Assembly: GCA_015680685.1 (NCBI GenBank)
Contig: MNCI01013909.1
Coordinates: 191,142 to 255,141, forward strand
From: Gnetum montanum
Lineage: Eukaryota; Streptophyta; Gnetopsida; Gnetales; Gnetaceae
Direction of reading: 5' to 3'
Length of the DNA: 64,000 nucleotides
The position numbers and the translations under genes are program-made. Below the pieces are notes generated by a model. That model saw nothing but the letters and a program-made list of their open reading frames with translations. It was not told where the DNA came from and did not search any database. This document shows, piece after piece, positions 35,301 to 44,300 of the stretch. Position 1 is the stretch's first letter. The number at the start of each line of letters is the position of its first letter.

Positions 35301-38300
35301 AACATAATAGTTCAAAACCAAAAAGTCCCTTAATGTAATCAGTTTTGTTACTGAGGATTAATCAGAAACTGAAATTGATGAGGATATAAGAAATATGATA
35401 TAGGCAGTATAGTCAAAATGGAGACAGGTTAGTGGTGTACAATGAAATAAAATGATATCAAGAAAATTAAAAGGAGAATTTTATAGGATAGTGATTACCC
35501 TTGCTATTTTATATGGTGCTGAATGTTAGGTTGTAAAAAAACATGGTGCTGAATGTTAGGTTGTAAAAAAACAGCAGTGTGATAAAAATGCACATGCATC
35601 GATTGATGTTGAATGTCACAAGATGAGACAAATTTTATAATATAGATAATAGAAGAAGACTTGGAGTGGCTTTTAACATAGATGAGTTGCATGAATGGTG
35701 TCTTATACGGTTTGGTTATATTCAAGGAAGATTAGATGATGAACCTTTCAAGAAGAAGACCAATAAAAAAAACATGGAAAGAGATGGTAAGAACATATAT
35801 GCAAAAAAATCGGACTTTTGGCTCTTGATAGAGGCAAATAGTGAAGAGAATTCATATAGCCAACCACAGATTCTGGGGACAAGTCTATGATGATGAAGAA
35901 GTTTCTATGCAAATGAACTATCTCTTGTTAGCTAACCAACTATTTATTCATCTAAATAGTGTTTTTCTCCTGAAGAAATTAGAAAAATTGGGCTAGCTAT
36001 CTGAATGAATTATGATCAATTTTCCTTGAATTTGAAAAAGCATCACAAGCCATTCAGCATTTATGCTAAAAATTAATTTTATAAAATAATGACTATTATC
36101 TTGGTAATGGTAATGGTCACTTCAACTACAGTTGTAATTTAGAAAAATATGAAACTATAAACATTCATGAAATCTGAAAGCAATCATGCACTTTCTTGTT
36201 CTCCAATAGCATACAGAAGTATTTTGTAATTAATATTGCATATTTGAACAATATTTTATCTTGAAAATCATTCCAGAAATTTCCCCAAAATATAATTGAA
36301 CTTTTTGATGGGAATTATTATTTGCAAGAGTCCAACTACTTTGTAACCTGGACTTTGTTTTAAATCAATTCTCAATGAATCAATTTGAAATTTTTTGATT
36401 TGAAAAATCTTAAAAATTCTCTTGGCCAAATAATAGATATATATCATAGATATATAGCTAAACTAATATTTGTGACTATTTTGAACTATAGAGGCATCAA
36501 GCTTATGACTGATATTGATGAGTCATGTTTTGGTCAGGCTCTGATATCGGATATCCAATATTGGAGCCGCATTATTGGGTATCCAATATCGGGGCACAAC
36601 CTTTGATGTCGAGGATCCAATATTGCCTCATCCGTGCTAGCCTATAAATACAACACTTGGGTGCACGGTTTTAGAGAGATAGACCTAGGTAGTTGAAAAG
36701 TAACGAAATTCTATTAGTTTGTTTCTAGTGCCTGCCCACAGTGTGATGTTAAGTGATTGTATGACATCCTTATTTGAATGTGACGTACTTGGACACATTA
36801 CATGCTAGGCAATAAAGATCAAGATTACTTTCATCATTGCAGTATCCACTTAGCTTTATTATTGTTAATTACTTAAATGCTTACTGTTTTCCTTAGTTAA
36901 TGTTTATTATTTATTGCTCTTTATTGTTTCTGTCATTAAGCGGAATGCGTACGACTAATCGCAAGTGCTTAAGTGTAATTACTTGGTAACCCAGTAGTGT
37001 TATCATTTGGTACGCCTAGTAACGGTATGCTTGGTAATCCTAGTAGTAGTTGCATGAAGTTCAAGGCTTGTATGGAAGGTTAGGAATAGATACTCATCAC
37101 ATGTAGGCTAGTTTAGACTTTACTTTCCATTGTTAATTAGATTAAATAATTAATTTTTGTATTATTGTTAGGAGTAGCATAAGGCTGCAATAACATCAAT
37201 TATCATATGCCTCACTTTGGACTAAACCATACATGACAAAGTTACCAATAGTCCAAGTAAGAAGTCAACAAATCGCGATCAAGACATAATGATCTAGATG
37301 CCACAACTAGTCCCATCCACGGAATTTGACTAGATCATGCGTGAATGCTTGTGATTCATATGGTTGGGCATAAGGGTTTCCTGCCTCACATCATTGGTGC
37401 CGTTGTTGGGGATGGTGCTAGTTATCTAGATTAGTTATATTATACACAATCACGATAAATGCATTAATGATTTATCTTTTAGAAAATATTGAGTCACACA
37501 TCATTAACTAACAACAATGTCTCTTTCACATGGAAAGTGATAATGCATTGTAGGAAGAGAACATTCATTGGAGAACTAATGAGATATATATTGAAGAAAA
37601 TTGAAGTGACCAACCTCATGCAAGGGTTTCATGTGTTCATGACCACCCTTACTACACTCAAGGACTACATTCACCTAAGGTAGACAATCCTAGAGGAGAT
37701 GGAATAAGTCCTATATCAAGGAGGGCCTCAAGGCCTAGGACCTCCTCAAAACCTAGAAATCATAAATCAAGGGACCATGGGAAGAGCTATAGAAGCCATG
37801 GTAATTCTCCCAGTGTCTCATCTTCCTCTTTCTCTTCAATGTTTAGTTTTAATGAAGATGAACGTAGGTATAGAGATAGAGCTCCACTATGGGGTCGAGA
37901 TGAAGATAGAAATAGAAACTAAGGGCAAAATCAAAGACATCAAAATGAGCATAGAAAAGATCATTACAATTAGACAAATAGAAATAGAAATTTTCACCAC
38001 GACATGTTTGATGATGGTGAACCCTTGTTGGCCACTAAGAGCATGACACATATTACAAAGGTAGTTAAAATACCCCATAGGCATTGAAGGAAAAGTTGCA
38101 TCAAAANTACAAAGGTAGTTAAAATACCCCATAGGCATTGAAGGAAAAGTTGCATCAAAAGGCTTGATATGAATAACATCCCTAAATTTGCAGGAGGCTA
38201 TAATTCTGGTCTACAACATCATTTACAAGCCTTCCATGATGCGTGCGTTTTACAAAACATTGAAAGTGAGTGGAAAAAGCTTAAGCTCTTTCCTTGGACA

Positions 38301-41300
38301 CTAGTAGACAAAGTTGAAGTGTGGTATAGATTGTTGAAACCAAAGTCAATTCATCGGTGGTCCACAATGTTGGAACTCTTCAATGAGAAATACCAAACCT
38401 ATGCGAGGGTGTCCAACCTAAGGAAACGAATCCAAGGATGAAAACAAGAACAACCTGAACCCTTGGATATGGCCCTAGATAGATACTATTCTCTATTGTA
38501 TAGATGTCTAGGCCATGGTTTCTCTCATGAAGAGCAACTTTTCCACATCATAGATGGGCTTCGTAGTCAAATGAGAGACACCCTTGGGATTTATGCCTAA
38601 GGTCGGTTATACAAATTAAAAGTCCATCAGATACAAAGGCTAATTGAGTGGGTGGCAAAAGAAGAAGGAGAGCTATGTAAACGAGAGAATGTTGAAGAAT
38701 ATCATTGGGACCCAACTCTTCAAAAGAAGAGGATTCATCTTTATGATAAGGAAAAAGAGGCAACCCTCAATGAGGTGATTTCACAACAAACCTTGCCAAT
38801 GCAACAGTCTATTGCTGAACTTCAAGCAAGGCTAGATAAGATGTCGGAATGGATAAATGAGAAAGTTACAACTTGCGTAGAAATTGTAGAGGAGAGAGTA
38901 ACGCAAAACAAATCAAATGATCACAACAAAAGGAGGAAAAGGGACCAAGAGACAGGTAAGAATATTGATCGGCAAAAAGGGGAAATGGTTGTAGAAGAAG
39001 AGGCTATAGACTCAACCATCGAAGATGATGATGGATGTGACATCTGCCTATATGACCATCCAAAGGGCTATTGCCTAGTTATGTTACATCTACATGATTA
39101 TTGGGCTTTTGCTTTCAATCTCGAGTTTGTACAAAAGCAAATGCCTAGGAAATTACCTTTTTCACAAGGTAATTATAGACAGTCCAACAACCAATCGTAT
39201 TATCCTAGTGGGACTTTTTACCAACCTCAATATTATCATCAACTGCAGTGGCAAAACCCATAGTTGTCGGGGAGGCCATCATCAAACCAACACTATCCTT
39301 ATTGTCAACCGGACCCGTTTGGATACTACGTTCAACAACCTGTTTCCCCAACTAGTTCTACTTCATCTACCTCAAATTACTACTACCACTCTCTCGAATA
39401 TCATCAACTCGCAACATCTTCTATGAGATCACCACCTCACACCTCTCACCCTTCATCATATCTTCAATATTCTCATACTCACCTCCATCACATGTCACAG
39501 TTGGCAACACAAGAAGGTTTAGCACCACAACATCAACGAAAGAATGCCACTTGTGCTACGAACATACACGGAAATGATAATGCTAGTAGATCTCCGCCAC
39601 AATCTCAGAAACATCCTTTCTTTAGGAAAGTTCCCATGTGTGAGCACAACACTCGTGGACCTACTAACTCATCCAAACCAACACAATGCTAATCAAGTGC
39701 AACACCCTTTCTTTCACAACCAGTGTCCTTCAATCCTATGCAAAGGCCAACATCCATTGTTACTTCAACACCTGACAGAAATGATGAACCTAGCATTGTG
39801 GAGAGATAGAAGAATCCATGCATCACTAATCATGATAAAGGATGTAATCATGGGCCAGACGTTTGCAAAGTTAACACAACTCCTAATCTGACCCATCGTA
39901 CATTTCAAAACCAAGTGTGTGAGCAACAACCTGACTATGTAGCTGCCACTAAGCTAGAAGACACCTAGTGGCTTGAAAATGAAAATCTAACATTGTTTCA
40001 CAAATGTATGGAGCCTACCTGCCCACTTATTAATTTTGTTATGGTCAAAAGCTTAGTTGTGGGGGAGATGTCCCATCCTAAAATCAAGAATTAATAAGTG
40101 TTTTTCATCTTTTTGTTTACAATTTTTTATCATTTTCTCATTTCTTGATACAAATTTTTCCCATCCTCTTCAACTTTTTGCACACTTTGTNGAGATTATT
40201 GACAAAGGAAATAAAAACAAAGTGTGCAAAAAGTTGAAAAGGATGGGAAAAATTTGTATCAAGAAATGAGAAAATGATAAAAAATTGTAAACAAAAAGAT
40301 GAAAAACACTTATTAATTCTTGATTTTAGGATGGGACATCTCCCCCACAACTAAGCTTTTGACCATAACAAAATTAATAAGTGGGCAGGTAGGCTCCATA
40401 CATTTGTGAAACAATGTTAGATTTTCATTTTCAAGCCANGGATTCATAATGCTTACTTGCTTGTGTGGAAAACTTGTGCCAAATTTTTAAAATTTGCTAT
40501 TGCCCGAAAGGTATTATAAGGGTAAGAATGTTGAAAAACTTAAGCTTTTTAATGAACAATTAGTTGTCTGCATGCTAGAACCCTTTAATTAACACCCCTA
40601 AAGAATCATAATCATCATTATAAGCCATACATAAGGGAAAAGAAGTCAATTGTGAAGGGTTATAAAAGAAGTTAACACTTTTTGGGGCATTTTTCTTGAA
40701 ATTTTTTTGACCCTACAATCACATGAACTAAGAACTTAATGAAACTAAGGACATGAGTAAGGTATAAACGTATTGATGATAAATGAAAAACACCTTAGTA
40801 ATCTAGAATCCTTGATTGATTGTAGATGGCCCCAAAAAGCGGGGGACAAGGAGGACCTTTGCAAGGTGCAAGCAAACGCCCGAGGGGTGGTAGAGGCTAA
40901 CTAGGAGAACAAGGCCCACTAGCTGAGCATGACGAATAGGAGGCTCAATCATTTAGCATTCATCAAGAGGCCCCTGTTACATGATAGTTTGTCCAGGCGA
41001 AGGTTGCAGAACCACAGGCTCAAGCGCAGGGACAACGCCACACGTTTTTCCAAGAATGCCTCCAAGCCATCTAGGAGTGATTCATGTTGACCACGATCAT
41101 CGTGGAAATGAACTTCAGGCCATTCATGGAATTTTTCCTTGGGGTGGTTAGAACTTAGCTTTAGGCATTACCTTTATGGCACATCCTTTCTGAAAGTGGT
41201 GAATGGTACCTTGGTGAGACGTACCAATTTTGGCACAATAAAGAGGAGGGTACCATCGTCAACATTGGTGGAATCTCTATTTCTTACTCAATCAAGGCCA

Positions 41301-44300
41301 TTGTAGAAGCTTTGAACATACCCAATGTGGGGGCCAAAGTAGCACACCTATCCACAGGATCTGATGCAAAAACAAGGAAGCTGTGGCTAAAGTGGACATA
41401 TAATAAAGAAGATAAAGTATACAATGAGCTGACTATGGAGGAGAGAATTTGCTTTAAAATCAACACATACCATCTCTTCCCCACTAAAGGGCTAAACAAG
41501 ATATCAACCTACACGCCCAGAGGAAGTGCAATCTTGATGGGAAAATACAATGCCAACCTTGCCCAATTGTACTTCATGGAGATTCAACGATGATTCGAGG
41601 AAAGAAAGGCAGGGAAGCCAACACTTCCATTCTCTTGCTTGATCAGGAAGTTGTGCAAGAGAGCCGGAATCTTGGGTTACACCAATGACATTCTCAGGAG
41701 AGTCCAAAATGTTTCATTCTCTGAGTTGCTCAAACTAGCGACACCAAGGAAAAATCATGGTGAAGAGCAAAAACAAGAACTAGAGAAAGAGCAAGAACAA
41801 GAACCAAAGCAACGACAAGAGCAGCGAGTCCCATTGCCATTGTTGCAAAATTATAGATCTTCAATGAGCCATTTGCAACAAATTGTTGAAACTCTAAGTT
41901 GGGAAGCAAAGACATGTTCAACCTCTTTCAAGTCATTGATGCTGCCATTCAGCCCACATTTTTAGCTGATCCATCAAGGGGATAGCTTTCTTTGCAATTA
42001 GGAGGAGAAGCCTAGTGGTCACATTAGATCTTTGGGAATGTTGCATCTTTCCAAGTGGTGCTTGAAACTAGAGAAGGTGCATAGTTGTGGTCATGTAGCA
42101 CCAAGATGCGATAGGCGCACCAGAAGTTATAACAGACTACATCAAAGAATTCTTTAATGTGCCTGTTGTGCCCCTGGTGGACTTAATTGAAACCATAGAC
42201 ACATAGATGTTAGTTGGGACCTTGATGACTCTTGCGGCTTATGAGGATGTACTTGATAGATTGCTGCAAATTGGGCAGGTCATGACAACCCTCTTTGACA
42301 TCACTAGTGATCTTACTGTAGTTCAATCCGACCTCATAGCCACCAAAGGAAAATTGGTCATGGCAGAGACTAGGGCAGAGCATGCAAAAGCAAAGGTACA
42401 TTGATTGCAACAAGAGCTCGTTGCCCTGAGGGCTAAAAGAAGGGATCTTTCCTAATTCATTATGCCTAACTAGTTAGAGCAGTTTCAAATAGAGCACCTG
42501 GGCCAATTGATTGAGCAGAATAAAGTGGCTAAATAGGAGAAGGAGAAAGTGATCTAGAATGCCTTAGTCGCTAAAGCACAAGCATACACTCATGAGAAGG
42601 CATTGACTGCTGCTCAGGAGGAAAACAATTAGCTTGTTGCTAACAACGCAAGGTTGACCACCATCAAGAAGTAGAAAAACATCTTGGAGGAGAGCATCCA
42701 CTAGTTGAGGGAGCAACTGGTGAGGGTAACCAGGACATAAGCAGATTGCCAGAGAGAACCGAACCCTTTCAATGGAGGAGGTACACGCCATATGTCGGAA
42801 TTCTGCAATTGAGATAAGTGCGTGGTAGAATGAGGCCAAAAAGCACGAGAAGTTGAAAGAGCACTTTTGGGACCAGATTTGCATGTACAAGCAAATCAAT
42901 GAGAAAGAAATTTAGATGGCAAAGGCTTGCATTAGTTCTATGTCAACGCAGAATCCTGATTGGCAGCGCATCTTGGATTAGCTATGCCTTGGTACACCAA
43001 GTGGAAGTGAAAAATAAGGATCTGCAGATTGAGAATTTGAAGGAGTACATGGTGTTAGCTAACCTTCGTTATGCTAACTTGGCCATGTTAATAGTAGGTT
43101 GGCCTAGAAATGAACTAGAATAGCAAGTAGCAACCATTTGTGCTTTGTACGAGAAGGAGTTTGTAGATAGAAAAGATGCTCTATAGAAACTTCAAGTAGC
43201 AAACTTGGAACTAGAAGCAATTAAGGCTTGATGTACTAGCTCCAATGTACATTGGATCATCAGCCTGGATGGTGCATGACTTGAGAATGGAGGAGGAGAA
43301 GTTGCAGACACTCCTGAATCATTACAAATTCCAGAAACTTGACGACAAAGGGAAGCAACCAATGGAAGAGCCACCACCTCTAGGAATTACATAGCTTCCC
43401 CAATTTTGTTGTTTTGTCATGTGTCCATTTTTTGTAAAACACCACTGCGGCATGAAAGAGTCAGCTTGTGTGTCGGTTAGGGTTAGTCAATAATCCCATA
43501 CCTTCCCAATATTTTGTAAAGAACTTGTTCCTCATTTTGTTTAACTCGAGGATGAGTTTTTATTCAGTCGTTGGGGTATGATGAGTCATGTTTTGGTAGG
43601 GCTATTTGATATCGGAGCTGTGTTATTGGGTATCTGATATCAGGGCACAACCTTCAATGTCGGGGATCCAATATCAGCTCATCCGTGTTGGCCTATAAAT
43701 ACAACACTTGGGTGCATGGTTTTAGAGAGATGGACATAGAGAAGGGAATAGATAGGTAGTCAAAAAGTAATGAAATTTTGTTAGTTTGTTTCTAGTGCAT
43801 GCATGTAGTGTGATGTTAAGTGATTTTATGACATCCTTATTTGAATGTGACGTACTTGGACACATTATATGCTCGGCAATAAAGATTGAGGTTACTTTCA
43901 TTATTGCAGCATCCACTTAGCTTTATTATTGTTAATTACTTAAATGCTTACTGTTTTCCTTAGTTAATGTTTATTATTTATTGCTCTTTATTGTTTCTGT
44001 TATTAAGCGGAATGAGTACGACTAATCGCGAGTGCTTAAGTGTAATTACTTGATAACCTAGTAGTGTTATTGTTTAGTACACCCAGTAACGGTATGCTTG
44101 GTAATCCTAGCAGTAGTTGCATGAAGTCCAAGGTGTGCATGGAAGGTTAAGAACAGATATTTATTGCATGTAGGCTAGTTTAGACTTTACTTTCCATTGT
44201 TACTTAGATTAAATGATTAATTTCCTGATTATCATTAGGAGTAGCATAAGGCTACAATAACATCAATTATCATATGCCTCACTTTGGACTAAACCATATG

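Noticed and set aside
40069-40190. TGTCCCATCC after a G-rich tract, considered as the start of another LTR
   Set aside because: The same arrangement (G-rich tract, then T-rich stretch) follows integrase in A and B without any LTR, so it is the normal post-integrase spacer brought near gag by the pol deletion.
40057-40350. Two identical small proteins on opposite strands (40057-40269 plus, 40138-40350 minus)
   Set aside because: They are the two arms of the N-bounded inverted repeat and have no coding relevance.
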